Shown: positions 9,457 to 20,195 of the stretch, piece after piece
Layout of the letters: each line of letters opens with the position of its first letter
Numbering within the stretch: position 1 is the stretch's first letter
From: Zychaea mexicana
Lineage: Eukaryota; Mucoromycota; Mucoromycetes; Mucorales; Lichtheimiaceae
Length of the DNA stretch: 64,000 nt
Assembly: GCF_025766255.1 (NCBI RefSeq)
Contig: NW_026516664.1
Coordinates: forward strand, 992,001 to 1,056,000
Direction of reading: 5' to 3'
Translations under genes and position numbers: made by a program
The notes under the pieces: generated by a model
The model's database searches: none
What the model saw: the letters and a program-made list of their open reading frames with translations, nothing else
Told to the model about the DNA's origin: nothing

Positions 9457-12001
9457 TTTATCAACCACCTCCCTCAGCAGTAGCGATCAAAGTCAATCAG
9501 ACGTGGTGTGACTTAATCGGCGTATGTGTGGGTGATGTATGATATATGTGGGAAAAAACAAAATAATGAAAAAAAGCAGGATGGTCGGCTCGTACGAGAG
9601 TCAAGCATCTTAGCCTTGCTTCTGGGCACATGAGTCCGTCTAACGTGGATTCGTTCTTTTCTCTCTTGTTTCTATGTGGGTTTATTATTCAGTGAAAGTT
9701 GTGCCAACGATGTTTCCGGTTAATTAAGGGGTTGAAAGGGGCGTGGCGAGCGAAACATACCATTAAACCGGTTCTCTCAGCTTAGAACAGCTTGCCTTAA
9801 GCGCCGTTGTTGCTGGTGTCCATACCCTCCCAACAAATTCTTTCCTTTCGATTATTTTCGCGAGCAGAACTACGCGAACACAGAAGGTAAAGAACAAAAA
9901 AAGAAAAAAGATGAAAAAGGCGTACCAAAGTGTGATAAAGCGCGTTGTGATCGTGTTACTGTCGTCTGTCATTGTTCTGCGCTTTGTTTAGCACGGAGCT
10001 GTGGGTGGGCAAAAAAAAATAAGGAACTTGTCAAGCACATGAAACAAAGGCAAAGCAAAAAATAAAATAAAGCGGCAAAACGTTTATGAGAAGAGTGCGA
10101 AAAGAAAAAGATTGTTTTATTTTGTTTATCATTTTCTTATTTGTGTGTAATAATGTGTGTAATAAATAATAGTAATAATAATCTGTTCGTTCCTCACCCT
10201 CCACTGACCCGCACTGGTACATTGCAGTCATCTCTTCATGGCGGACCACTGAGCCCATCCAATCATCAGAAAACTCTAAACAATCGCCAGCACTGGCACG
10301 GAACTGATCATAGCACGGACAGTGACTCCCGCGCATACAGCCCAACGCCTTTCCAAAACGAACTAAAGTGAAGAAAAAAAAGAAGTAAAAGAAAAGCGAA
10401 ACTGCTCGCTTTATATAGACGTTTTTTGACTGTCACGCTCGGGACTTCAAAAAGTTCCACCAAGTTCCATGGATTTTCATTGGCTCTTGCTTAATAGTAT
10501 GGCTTTAGCATATGGCTCAAAGGGACTATCACGAAAGGAAAGGAAAGGGGGTGTGCTTAGTGGTCATCTAAACAAATGTGCTGCGGCGGTAGTGGTACGT
10601 GTCTCTCACCATGCGGAGCTGTACCCTCCGATGGTATCGGCGCTTGTTTGTGAGTGGGGCCGTGCACGGCACCGTGTCAAGCGAAAACAAAGACACGAAT
10701 GCGAATGAGCAACTACATTCACGGAAGAATTGCTTTTTTGTGAGCAATGAATGACAGAAATAGGAGTGACCGACAAGATAAGCAACATAACAGATTCCCC
10801 GGCGTCAGCTGTTCCTGATCTAGCATTAGTAAACATCAAGAACACGATCCTCCCAGCAGCCAGTTTCCATTTCCTTCACCCATCAAGGCAACAGCATGTG
10901 TATATAGCGTAGTCCACAGACTATTCGATTTTATTAGTATCTTTTGATTGTATGTGTGGTGCATAATGTTGTGCGTGTGCGGGCATAGATACAACACATT
11001 GGACACCATCGCTGCACTATATAAAAAAGACCCGTTGCCTTTTATCTTAAACTGTGCTCGTCAACCATTTTCGCCATCCACCAACGGTTCTTTGAACTAC
11101 GTCGTGTAACCTCTTCCGTCCATCTCGAATTTATACTGCTGCTGGTGAGGTGCCACCCTCCATCTCAGTTTATGCTGCTGCAAAAGTTCCAAGTATGTGC
11201 TGCCGCAGATACGTTGGCCCGCTCATAAATACTGTAAGTATCCGCTGCCGCTAGTGAAATCGACTCATCCTTCATTGTTTTTCATTGCTGCTGACAAAGT
11301 AATTCGGTTCGTTTGTTTTTTGTGCAGTTCTACGTTCTTTTTAAGCAGCGTTCAAGATCCATTGGGACGATCAGAAGAATAACACTATAAACGATGACTT
11401 CCTACAACGTTTGACACTTTTGCACGTAATTTGTTGCTCCATTTATCACCTTGTTCACTCGCCATCCCTTTGTGCATTTCGAGTGCGAAGTCAGTTGGCC
11501 AAATCATTGCGTCACAATGCGCATAGTTTTCGTTTCAGGGGAAAGCTGTTGGAACGTTCAAGGTTTGACACACGCGTAACTTCGTCACTATCCAAAAAAG
11601 AAAGATCTGTGTTGCACTCTTCCTGATTTTCTTATTCCTAGACTACCTTTGCTTCCTTGATGATTTGCGTACGTTATGCTTGTCAATAGTGTGGGTTTGT
11701 GCGTACGTGATCGGAGCCTTCATTATGTGGTAATAAAAAAGAAAGCGATTTTACCCCTACTGTTGCCTGTTTCACAGCAAAATTCACATTGTGTCTCTGA
11801 TCGTCTCTTTGCACACTTCTTGCCGTTGCCGAATTAATGATGTTATAATGAAACCCGAGAGAAAAATCCTGCTCTTTTGCAGTTGCTTTTTATATACGTT
11901 AAGAGCACCGTTTACTGTGCATTACGTCCCACTTAGCTTAACATATAATCCCTTTTGGTATAAATTACGATCCGCTTAATTTTTACTATGTCTTGTCTTT
12001 A
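9457..12001. other. Gene-poor spacer with one weak ORF
   Basis: About 2.5 kb of AT-rich, low-complexity sequence. Apart from the weak ORF at 10031-10345 I see no supported gene. A Lys/Arg-rich frame near 11480-11620 (plus) is composition-like coding but lacks a start and any family signal. Confidence 0.4.
10031..10345 (-). CDS. Hypothetical 104-aa ORF
   Basis: The ORF starts at an ATG (MGCMRGSHCPCYDQFRAS) with a TATA-like element (minus-strand TCTATATAA, 10411-10418) about 65 bases upstream. The first half is of ordinary composition, then there is a Tyr run and a hydrophobic tail (VLPLYFIFCFAFVSC) that could be a membrane anchor or just AT-rich read-through. No family recognised; it may be spurious. 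Confidence 0.22.
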   Translation of the reverse strand: MGCMRGSHCPCYDQFRASAGDCLEFSDDWMGSVVRHEEMTAMYQCGSVEGEERTDYYYYYLLHTLLHTNKKMINKIKQSFSFRTLLINVLPLYFIFCFAFVSCA

Positions 12002-12650
12002 GATGCCACAGCAGAGTGTGTTGGGGACCAGCAGCTTCTTCGCTGCAAGACTCCTCCCAGCAGTGATTCCATTCACGACTGGTGCATTGATTGGTGGCAA
12101 GGTGGCATATCAATTAAAGTTGACAGGGATAGTAATATGTGTTTGCTCTTGGACTACATGCGTTTGCTTTAAACCATGTAGGGTTTCCCGTATAATGAAC
12201 GCTCCAAGGCTACGTTTTTGATTTGAGCCACTGATCTGGTCAGTGTACGGAAATGTTCATCAAGCTCATGTCATCTTTACCAATCGGTCAAGAAGGACTT
12301 CGTCTCTGGATCGCTTTCAAAGGCATTGCATACCGTGGGCGACTACTGATAATGAGCGCCGAAATGACTATCCGTCCCACCAATATGGATCGTCGCTTCA
12401 ATGGAAGTTTTCCCAACAGTGGATTATGATGTTTGGCGAATCGTTTGGTCATATAAATGTGTGGATAGTAGCATATGATCTCGTGATACCATCCGTTGCT
12501 GCTGCTGCTGCTGCTGCTAAAACTATAGGCGTAGTTGTAATATTATACACTACGGGAAATTTGTCGCGGGAGATATTGGATAATCTACAAAGTATCTATT
12601 TTTGCTGCAAATCTACGCCTCGCAAATGCAAATCTTCTTCACTAATTTGA
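12002..12650 (+). pseudogene. Fragmented coding remnant, family unknown
   Basis: Several protein-like segments lie in order in different plus frames: ECVGDQQLLRCKTPPSSDSI with WCIDWWQGGISIKVDRDSN (from about 12003), MFIKLMSSLPIGQEGLRLWI with GRLLIMSAEMTIRPTNMDRR (about 12252-12410), and WIMMFGESFGHINVWIVAYD running into a poly-Ala stretch encoded by a CTG/GCT repeat (about 12420-12520). The segments cannot be joined by clear splice sites, so I read this as a degenerate gene. Function unknown. Confidence 0.3.
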
Positions 12651-12869
12651 CATCAGATATTCACGCTTGACATTGTTAAGTGCGATAGAAACTTCTGCGC
12701 ACATTGCTAAAAGCAATCCTTAAATTTAGGAATTTTTTACCGAAAAATCCCTGTTTTGTTCTGGAAATCTACACATCATCTATCTTAACTTAGATTCTAC
12801 GTTCTGCACCTGTAAATCTACACACCTGGTCTTCAGGCGGCGGAGTTATTTTGCGGTAGCCATAGCAGC

Positions 12870-13310
12870 ATGAAAAGAAAACGCTTTCTGCAACAAATAT
12901 CGATCTCGAATACTTACCTTAGATCTCGTTACCATCTTCCACGCAGAAAGTTTCAGTGTTGCAGTTGCTGCGGTGTGTATAATAAACGCGAAATCTCGAA
13001 AAAAGAACACGTCGCTGAGTGCCTCAAGAAGCACGAGCGCGAAGCGACTCAGGAGAGATCGACTAAACGCGCAAAAACACTGCACCATAGTGATGAACAG
13101 ACACGGTCGAGTAACGTAACTAGCAGGTATGGATTCAGTCTAATGGATGTTTATCTCGCGCTTTTCTAACTTTAGTAATAATGCTAACAGCGACGGACCC
13201 TCACGATTTGTATTCGAATCAGAAGTTGATGACCGGAACATTAACACGGGGCAAATGCAAGATTGTATGACTGTTCAAGACGAACACAACTGGTAAGTTC
13301 TATAACAGCC
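12870..13310 (+). CDS. Possible two-exon fragment with C2HC-type zinc-knuckle
   Basis: The first exon starts at 12870 (MKRKRFLQQISISN) and contains CCSCCGVYNKREISKKEHV followed by AEC, a Cx2C...Hx3-4C arrangement typical of zinc-binding modules, then a Lys/Arg-rich stretch (KRAKTLHHSDEQTRSS). Splicing AG|GTATGG at about 13128 to TTTAG|TAAT at about 13173 keeps frame and adds NNANSDGPSRFVFESEVDDR and DEHNW before a further possible donor near 13292. No continuation is found. It ends next to a transposon-type inverted repeat, so it may be a relic of a DNA-transposon protein or an N-terminal gene fragment. Confidence 0.35.
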
Positions 13311-13339
13311 GAGAATAAGCAATTTGACTGCCAATCACA

Positions 13340-13402
13340 GCATCCAGAATCACAAAATCGGGGGTTGTCGTTATCGGGTTTGACGTTAACGGGGGTTGAC
13401 TG
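13340..13402. repeat. Terminal-inverted-repeat-like sequence of a pogo/Tigger-type DNA transposon
   Basis: Read on the minus strand, the stretch begins TACAGTCAACCCCCGTTAAC and continues as three imperfect units of a CCCCCG-GTTAACG theme (cgggggttgtcgttat, cgggtttgacgttaa and cgggggttgactgtaa on the plus strand). CAGTCxACCCCC starts followed by such subrepeats are the usual ends of fungal TcMar pogo/Tigger elements, with TA target duplication. I found no partner end in the window, so this is probably a solo or truncated end. Confidence 0.45.
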
Positions 13403-13543
13403 TAAATCAATGATATAACACAATCATAGTCTCACGAACCCCACTCACCCACTCACTCATACGCATTCTCAAGTCAAGTCAAATCTGAAGTTTTCATTTT
13501 GTGCTTCTCTGTGTATTGTCGCCAAAGGGACATGTGAAATGAT

Positions 13544-13726
13544 TTAAATTTCACGGTATGACAGCCGCTCGTCAAAGTGCATCCTAAAGAGCTGTTGACG
13601 CTCTTCAGGCGTGATCCGCTGGCCAGGCGTTCTTGGGCCCATTGGAATGCTTGGGTGCCTTCGCTGCGAACTTGCTGAGGTTGATAGGCTATATAAAAGA
13701 TGTTCTTTTCTTTTTAAGTATTCCAT
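13544..13726 (-). mobile_element. Helix-turn-helix fragment of a Tc1-type transposase
   Basis: A 60-aa frame ends RITPEERQQLFRMHFDERLS + YREI. This looks like the first helix-turn-helix of Tc1/IS630-type transposases, which normally continues into a second recognition helix; here it stops. No catalytic DDE domain follows. Probably an N-terminal scrap. Confidence 0.35.
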
Positions 13727-13729
13727 TTA

Positions 13730-16600
13730 TCTGCATGCTATGCACAGCTAAGGTATTTTACTTCTATGAGGACCGAAGTCATTTTCACTGTTGTTAAAAA
13801 AAAGCTCATTTTCGCTTAGATGGCCCAATTTGGAAACAATAACAAGCTGTACAGCAACCCATAAACTCATATATCGCGGTCAGGCTGTATATTGGGCACT
13901 ACAATTGGTCTTGATGTGGCGACGAAAAGGTGCAATTGGTACATCAGTAATCCTTAATAGATCGAATAGAATAGTATTCAGTACGCTTGATGTATACTAT
14001 GAGACGCACATCCTCTTTAATAACAACATTTCCAACTTTTTCTTTTGTTCATGCTTCCGATTCTAATAGCAATCGTTACGTGCATCATCTTACATCGAGA
14101 CCAGCAGACATGCACCCATTGATGGAAATGGAAGGCGGCCAGAAACGATCCTACGATAAATCTTATGTTCTTTTTTAAACCACTGTGGCATTGCATCAAT
14201 AAACGAGAAACTACTACGTAAAAGAAGACACAATCTGAGTGACATACACATTTTGTGTTACTTGTAAGTGGCACATATCATGCAAGATTTTAACGTTGTA
14301 GTAGTGACTACGATAAACGGCCCGCTTCACCCTCGCTTTTCACAATCAAACTTCTCATACAGTAACCTTTTTTCTTCTTCCTTGCAGATTAACCGGGTGT
14401 GGTGGAGCTCAGACCAGCGATATGAATATATGTCTATAGGTCTTCCTCCGGCTACTCTCCCTTAAAAACTACTGCTATACATATATTTTAGGGCACACAT
14501 GAAAAAGAAACATCCTGAAGATAAGGGCATGTTGGTTGCAGATCTGTGTTTATGTTTCAAAGTTAAAGAGGAGAGTCAAACGTACATACAGTTTTAAACA
14601 TAGTCAATGTTGAAAAGTGATCCGCCAACGGCATGCGATTTTACTTTCTTTATTTCGCAGCTGGTACCTATGTATATCCAAGGTAATTCATGTTTTAGTA
14701 CAGCAACATCCAAAGCAACACACCCCCTGGACGCCCTTTGTATGATACATACTATGCTATACCTTCCTTTCTTCCGCTCCTGCAGCCCATTTGTTATGCA
14801 CTAAATATGCGCAGCAGAAGAAAAAAAAAGTAGATTGGATCTTTTCTCAATTTGACGGAGAAAAACCAGAGGGGTCTCCCTCCTGCTGCTGTTGTCTGCG
14901 ATGCAGTAGTAGTAACATCGAATATTTTTTGTCACGTACTTTTACTTCAGATACAAAATACAGATCATAATTCAACTGAGACTTGCGAAAGAGTCATGCC
15001 GCTCGTTTGTTTGTAGGCTATATGTTTACAGAAGCATCTTCAGTTCTCTATTTTCACTAGAAATCCGGCGTTGTTTATTCTTACTATCACCCGAGTTAGT
15101 AAAATAGGAAAATATCGACCTGCACCGGTAGCTGTAAGACCTTGGCGTCGCTGAGTTATTTCTATTCGTCACTGATAATAAATCATATTTGGTATGGTTG
15201 CATTAGGCTGATCTTCTAGAAATGCAGCAGTAGTATAGCGCGGCCCATTTTGAAATACCTTCTTCGAAACTAAGTTGCTGTTATTTGTTTGCATAATGAC
15301 GGAGATTACTGTTGAAAATGACATGGAGATACAAAAAAAATGACCAAGGTAGCGATTTTACGAGTGATTTATATTATTGTTTAAATGGAAAGCAGTATTA
15401 TCTGTAGTGTCATGTGCATGGAAAGAGGCGGCTGTCTTTTGCTGTAGTAACGTAGTGTGCATTGTCAATAAAGTTAGCGGAGAATCATAAAACTTGTAAC
15501 CAACCGCTTAAAGCCAATGATTTTCCAGCCAACCAGCCAGAGCGTTGTATGTAGTAGAAGAATATAGTGACAGAAAGATGCAGTAATGTTGTGTTGAACC
15601 TGCGCTTTGGATGGACAAACATGATCAGCGTTTGCTTTACATTCTTTTCTCCTGGTTTGAAGCCTGCTGCTGTTTGCTGCATTATAGACTGTACATAAAA
15701 TGCACAGAATAAATTGGTATGATTACATTACATGATTGATTATATCATAATGCTAATGATGGGTTGTTTCTTTGCTGGAATTCCATCTTCGTTGTGTACA
15801 CAAAGATGCAGGCATAGCATGATATTCGGTGCGCATATAGAAGAAATGGTAAAAGTATGCACTACTTCTTATTGACTAGAAATACAACCAATAACTTTTG
15901 TTATTGCCGTCAAAATCAACACCACGCTATTACAGTGGATCAGTTCACTACTGATGTATAGATGTTAAATTACCTAGTATCACATTTTCCTACTGATATC
16001 TTTTTCGCAAATTACATATACAGAAAATATTTTTTTAAAGGAAATTCATAAACGTGGAGGAAAGAGAAGAGCGAGAGAAACAGAGGGAAGGCGCTCGGTG
16101 GCAGATGCAGCAGCAACAGCGAGCGGTTCTAGGTACATAATGTTATGTGGTATTGTGCAGTGCATTAGATCCCCAAACATGCATGTTGTAAATCATCTAA
16201 TGGTATTATACGGTGCGCCTCAAACAGTGCTTGATAACTAGTCGGCGTAGTTGACGAACGAACAAACCAAAAAGAACGCCAACCATCACTATCCATGCTT
16301 TCATTGACTATTTACCAAATGCATACTTTATGGCGTGACCTTCCGAGATATTACTTTCTGTGGTTGGCTGGTGTCAACAAAGAGGCTCACCAAAGTAGAT
16401 CTTAACGTTGCTGCACTAAGAGATAGTGAGGGTCCGATAAGTACTATTTATACAACCCGTAGGAAACCCGCATATACGCTGCACTAATGCATTGACGGGA
16501 TACCGTACAAAGTTCATCAATGATAATACTTTGTCAGGGCAGCATCAGTTACTATATAGCCTATCAAAGGAAGCATCCACGCACAGCAGCAGCTGCTGCA
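13730..16600. other. AT-rich gene-free spacer
   Basis: Almost 3 kb with many short frames on both strands and no recognised family, signal peptide or splice chain. The 65-aa minus frame at 15485-15682 starts with ATG but shows nothing recognisable. The purine-rich stretch near 16056-16090 is low-complexity only. Confidence 0.45.
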
Positions 16601-16607
16601 AAAAAAA

Positions 16608-16615
16608 TATAAAAA
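16608..16615 (+). promoter_or_regulatory. TATA-like box for the DENER-repeat protein
   Basis: TATAAAAA lies about 100 bases upstream of the ATG at 16714, downstream of a GCAGCAGC run. Its position fits a core promoter; inference only. Confidence 0.35.
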
Positions 16616-16713
16616 TACGCGAGATTTTGAGGATTCCAGCAGTAAATCATCACAACCATTCAAGCTTATTCTTCGTGTTCCTATACACACTACTATTATT
16701 ACTTCGAGCAAAG

Positions 16714-17019
16714 ATGCAATTTCGCTATATCACTTTGACCATCGCCACCGTTATGGCTCTTGTCTCCATTACCGAGGCTCGGCCAGTTGCTGTGCCTGAA
16801 CCTGCTGTAGCAGTGGACGACCTACAAGCGGCACATGCTCAAATTGCCCAAAGAAGACACTGGAAGTTCGATGACGAAAACGAGCGCGACGAAAACGAGC
16901 GCGACGAAAACGAGCGTGACGAAAACGAGCGTGACGAAAACGAGCGTGACGAAAACGAGCGTGACGAAAACGAGCGCGACGAAAACGAGCGCGACGAAAA
17001 CGAGCGCGATGAGGAGTAG
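16714..17019 (+). CDS. Small secreted protein with nine DENER repeats
   Basis: 101 aa. The ATG at 16714 is chosen over the upstream in-frame ATG (16492) because it opens directly into a signal peptide (MQFRYITLTIATVMAL, cut likely after VSITEA). A short linker rich in Ala, Val and Pro and the basic QRRHWK follow, then nine tandem copies of the pentapeptide DENER ending DEE. Each copy is a 15-base unit (gacgaaaacgagcgc/t) and the only difference between copies is the silent C/T at the Arg codon (two C, four T, three C). The mature tail is therefore densely charged, with acidic residues exceeding Arg. The leader resembles that of the QTSS protein at 5.4 kb. No known family. Such polyelectrolyte tails could bind cations, nucleic acid or wall polymers, but no function can be read from the sequence. 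Confidence 0.65.
   Translation: MQFRYITLTIATVMALVSITEARPVAVPEPAVAVDDLQAAHAQIAQRRHWKFDDENERDENERDENERDENERDENERDENERDENERDENERDENERDEE
16873..17008 (+). repeat. 15-bp minisatellite, nine copies
   Basis: Perfect tandem gacgaaaacgagcg(c/t) encoding DENER. All copies are identical except the last base, which suggests recent expansion or homogenisation. Two antisense frames are also open through it. Confidence 0.95.
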
Positions 17020-17341
17020 AGAAACACTTCAGCCTCCCAGCCTTCCACATCAATTAAACCACCATTCATCCCCCCATACAAATTCATCTCTTCCATTTGT
17101 AAAAGTCTGTCTCTTTCTTGCTCCTGTGCATATATTTATACTATATACCGTTTTTCTTTCTCCATTTCATAATCATCATTTGGAAAACATTAAAAACAAC
17201 TGAAGTTTGTTAAACTTTTTATTTTCCTGTGTAACTATATCTTAGTTCACAGCTCATCGCTACAGCAAAGTAATGAGGTTATTTGACTATATAATACATT
17301 GTACATACATACAACCAGAAGAGAGATGAAGACGTTCACTA

Positions 17342-18154
17342 TTAGTTGAGACGTTCGATAATGACAGGCCCATCCACCATCGTCGCTCTTGGATCACTTT
17401 TCTTCACCATGACTGGTGGCTTTGGATCCACACGGATTTTCTTAGGACCAATCAACATGAAATCCACATTCCAGTAGACACGTTCACTTTGCAGCCAGCT
17501 TGCACCGAGTATGATCTCTGATCGTATGTGCTGATACACAAACATTGGGCACTGGCCCCGGTAATCACCAATCCTCATCGGCACTACAACAGTTTCCGCA
17601 ACAACGACCGGTTGAACACTGCCCAAGAGTCTGAAGCGAGCCGGCGGGTTCAGTTTGTTTGGCTTTAATCCTGCGCGTCGTACAACGTCCTCCCTGATAA
17701 AGGACACACTCGCGTTGTTGGCGACAAAAGCTTCAGACACAACCTTGCTATTAACTACAACCTCATAGTGTGGTACCCGTTGCCACTGCACCCATTCTTC
17801 CGTGTCCTGATCGGTATCTTGAGCACTGCTCACGCTGGTGGCAGCAGTAGTAGTTGCATGGTGATTACGGTTATTTTGTTGTAGTACAACTGACCCTTGT
17901 TGTAGAGTTTCTTTCAAGTGTTCGTCCTTGTCATTTTGGTCTACAATCAATGCCTTCAGCAATTGCGACCGTTTCTCATCTCCCAACACATATTGAAGCA
18001 AATTTTCTTCCAGCTGAAAGCATTTGTCAATAAGCTGTTCTTCACGTCGTCGCGCTGCTTGCAGTTCATCAAGTAGTCGTCCATTCTGTCGAATCGTTTC
18101 CAATAGTGCTTGCTGCAGTTTGTCATCCGATGAGCCTAATTGCGCGCTGCTCAT
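17342..18154 (-). CDS. Retropepsin-like (Ty3/gypsy-type) protein without the catalytic Asp
   Basis: Single exon, 270 aa. Residues about 1-95 are a predicted coiled coil (LLETIRQNGRLLDELQAARR). A Ser/Thr/Asn-rich linker follows, then an aspartic-protease-like domain of the retroelement type: VPHYEVVVNSKVVSEAFVAN, NASVSFI, VVRRAGL, then MRIGDYRGQCPMFVY and the late signature IILGASWLQ. In active retropepsins the strand before ASVSFI carries D-T/S-G; here it reads ANNA, so the catalytic Asp is absent. There is no zinc knuckle, reverse transcriptase or LTR nearby, and the frame is intact, which favours a domesticated, non-proteolytic gene rather than a live element. The neighbour is an F-box/LRR gene on the same strand. 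Partner and process unknown. Confidence 0.7.
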   Translation of the reverse strand: MSSAQLGSSDDKLQQALLETIRQNGRLLDELQAARRREEQLIDKCFQLEENLLQYVLGDEKRSQLLKALIVDQNDKDEHLKETLQQGSVVLQQNNRNHHATTTAATSVSSAQDTDQDTEEWVQWQRVPHYEVVVNSKVVSEAFVANNASVSFIREDVVRRAGLKPNKLNPPARFRLLGSVQPVVVAETVVVPMRIGDYRGQCPMFVYQHIRSEIILGASWLQSERVYWNVDFMLIGPKKIRVDPKPPVMVKKSDPRATMVDGPVIIERLN

Positions 18155-18423
18155 TGTTTGGTGTGCGGCTCACTTTGTGTCAGAAATTATACGAGATTGG
18201 TAAGAAAGATTATAGCAGTAGGGCATAGAGAAAGAAAGGCAGGAGCTATATACGCTTAAACCTGGGGTTATTTGGAGAAAGAGCAAGAGCATAGTATAGG
18301 GGTAGGAGATGTTGTTCGGTCACATGACGCTGTTTTAGTGAAACCATCACTACATTGTTGTCTAGTAGATTACAACAATACAACCGGTATGAACCAAGGG
18401 TATAAGTACGTACAATAAAACTG

Positions 18424-20195
18424 TTATCGTGATAAGACAATATTATAGCCCGGTTTCATATTTACTCTATAGACCGTTGTTGTTTTCAACTTTTGACACG
18501 CATAATCATATGCACCCGGGTGGATTTTCGAGCAATGACTGACGCCCAACCATTTCAAAACCTTGGTTCGCGAAAACCGATCTACTATTGCATTGAATCC
18601 TGCCTCGGTAATGTTATCATTGCTGCCAACATCCAACGATTCCAACTGCCTACCCATGTATTGAGCAATGGCACTGAGCACTTGGTCCGTGACACCCTTC
18701 ATTCCCAACAAATGTAAGCTTTTCAGCTGTCGTCCATGATTGTTGCCGTTCTTGTTGCTGTTATGCTGCTGCTGGATAATAAGTCGACATAGACTTTGTT
18801 GCGTAACGTTCTCACAATGACTGATTTCAAGCTCTTTCAAATTCTTCAGTTCAGCAAGCTCTTCCACTATTGGATCCGTGACGCCAGTAAGATAGCTAAA
18901 GTTGACTTCCTCTAAAGATGGCGCGTTTCGTATAAATGTGCACAAATCGTGGGGTTGGAAATGAATAGGCTGTTGTTGTTGATCGTGATTGCTATCACCG
19001 ATCGATGCTGCAGCTTCATACATAAAACAGTTGAGCCGGATGCACAAGTACCGTAGGTGTGGACAGCCTCTCATGGCCAGAGCAGAGAATGTTGCGTCGC
19101 CCAAGGTATAGCAAGCTTCAATGTGGATCGCTTCTAGAGTTTTGCCATGTTTGAGGAACAGTGGTACAAGATGTGTATCACTGAGTCCAAGTAGCTGACT
19201 CAATACCAAAACACGGATACTACCGTTATCCTTTTGCAGTGCTGCTGCCGTCACAGCCGATTTAGCAGGTGGCGGTGGTGACGATGATAATGTTGATATG
19301 TTTCGGATGTATGCTGGCGCTGTATGATCACCACCAAATTGAACTTGTTGTAACTGTGGGCAAGATGTAGCCAGAAACTCGAGTATATGTCCACAATCAC
19401 GACCAACAATGGATGCATTGAGATCCACTCGTTTTAGACATGGAAACAGACGCAATGTGTTTTCAAGTAAAGGATAAGACATGATCGCGTCCAGACTCAG
19501 GTCTTGGATGGGTGTCGTTGTTGGTATATTTTCGTCAATTACATCGTCTGGCGATAGTGTTTCGAATCCTTCGGTGGAATGGGAATATCGCAAGTCCTTG
19601 AGTGCGGTGCAATGTTGCAGTACTGTATAGAGCACACATTGGGACCCGCCGGAATAGACATGAAGTGACTGTAAGCTACGACCTGTGGTTTTAAAAAGTT
19701 CCACCAATCGATCATTGATCTCCGGATAACAGGCAATACGTACTAGTACGATTACACATGTATATTGTACTTTAGTAAAACCGGCACAGTATCATAGTTA
19801 TGTTCTGCGAAAAAACAATAGAGCTATATCATACTTGTTTCTATACAATAGCAGTTGTGCTGCACCAAGAACAATATGGCTTGCTCTTGTTCACTTCTCG
19901 AGCGGCCGAGAATATGTACTACGCGCACATGCTTTCCGTCAAAGTAACGCTCATATTGTACGAGATCTCGGGCAATGTTGAGTCTTAAATCTGAGAGATC
20001 GCGCCATAAACCTGGCCAGGAAAGCAAAAACGATCGCCATGTTTTAGACACGCGTGTACACCGTGTTAAATACCGTAAGCTGCTGACTTTACTAAAAATA
20101 GAATCGAGCACATGGTACGGAAGGCAAGTTATAAAATCAATGGAGGGGTTTTTGTCAGAAATGGAGCGATGCGAGGGTGTTAACAATAAGCTCAT
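18424..20195 (-). CDS. F-box/leucine-rich-repeat protein
   Basis: Substrate-recognition subunit of an SCF ubiquitin ligase, by domain content. Two exons, 20195-19835 and 19742-18424, join in phase as NCYCIET|IRIACYPEINDRL, giving 559 aa. The F-box is near residues 20-65 (FITCLPYHVLDSIFSKVSS, then RYLTRCTRVSKTWRSFL and WPGLW). Leucine-rich repeats of the AMN1/cysteine-containing type fill the rest: CTALKDLRYS, CPQLQQVQF, CPHLRYLCIRL, LKNLKELEISHCENVTQQSL, LKSLHLLGMKGVTDQVLSAI, and LESLDVGSNDNITEAGF. Asn/Gln-rich inserts from CAA/CAG runs interrupt the array. The first ATG is used. The substrate cannot be predicted. Confidence 0.88.

Noticed and set aside
15485..15682. 65-aa minus ORF with ATG
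   Set aside because: No family motif, signal peptide or conserved composition; surrounded by AT-rich spacer.
16769..17096. Minus-strand open frames with SSRSF or RARFR repeats
   Set aside because: They are shadows of the DENER minisatellite, which has no stop in several frames; no signal or start context.
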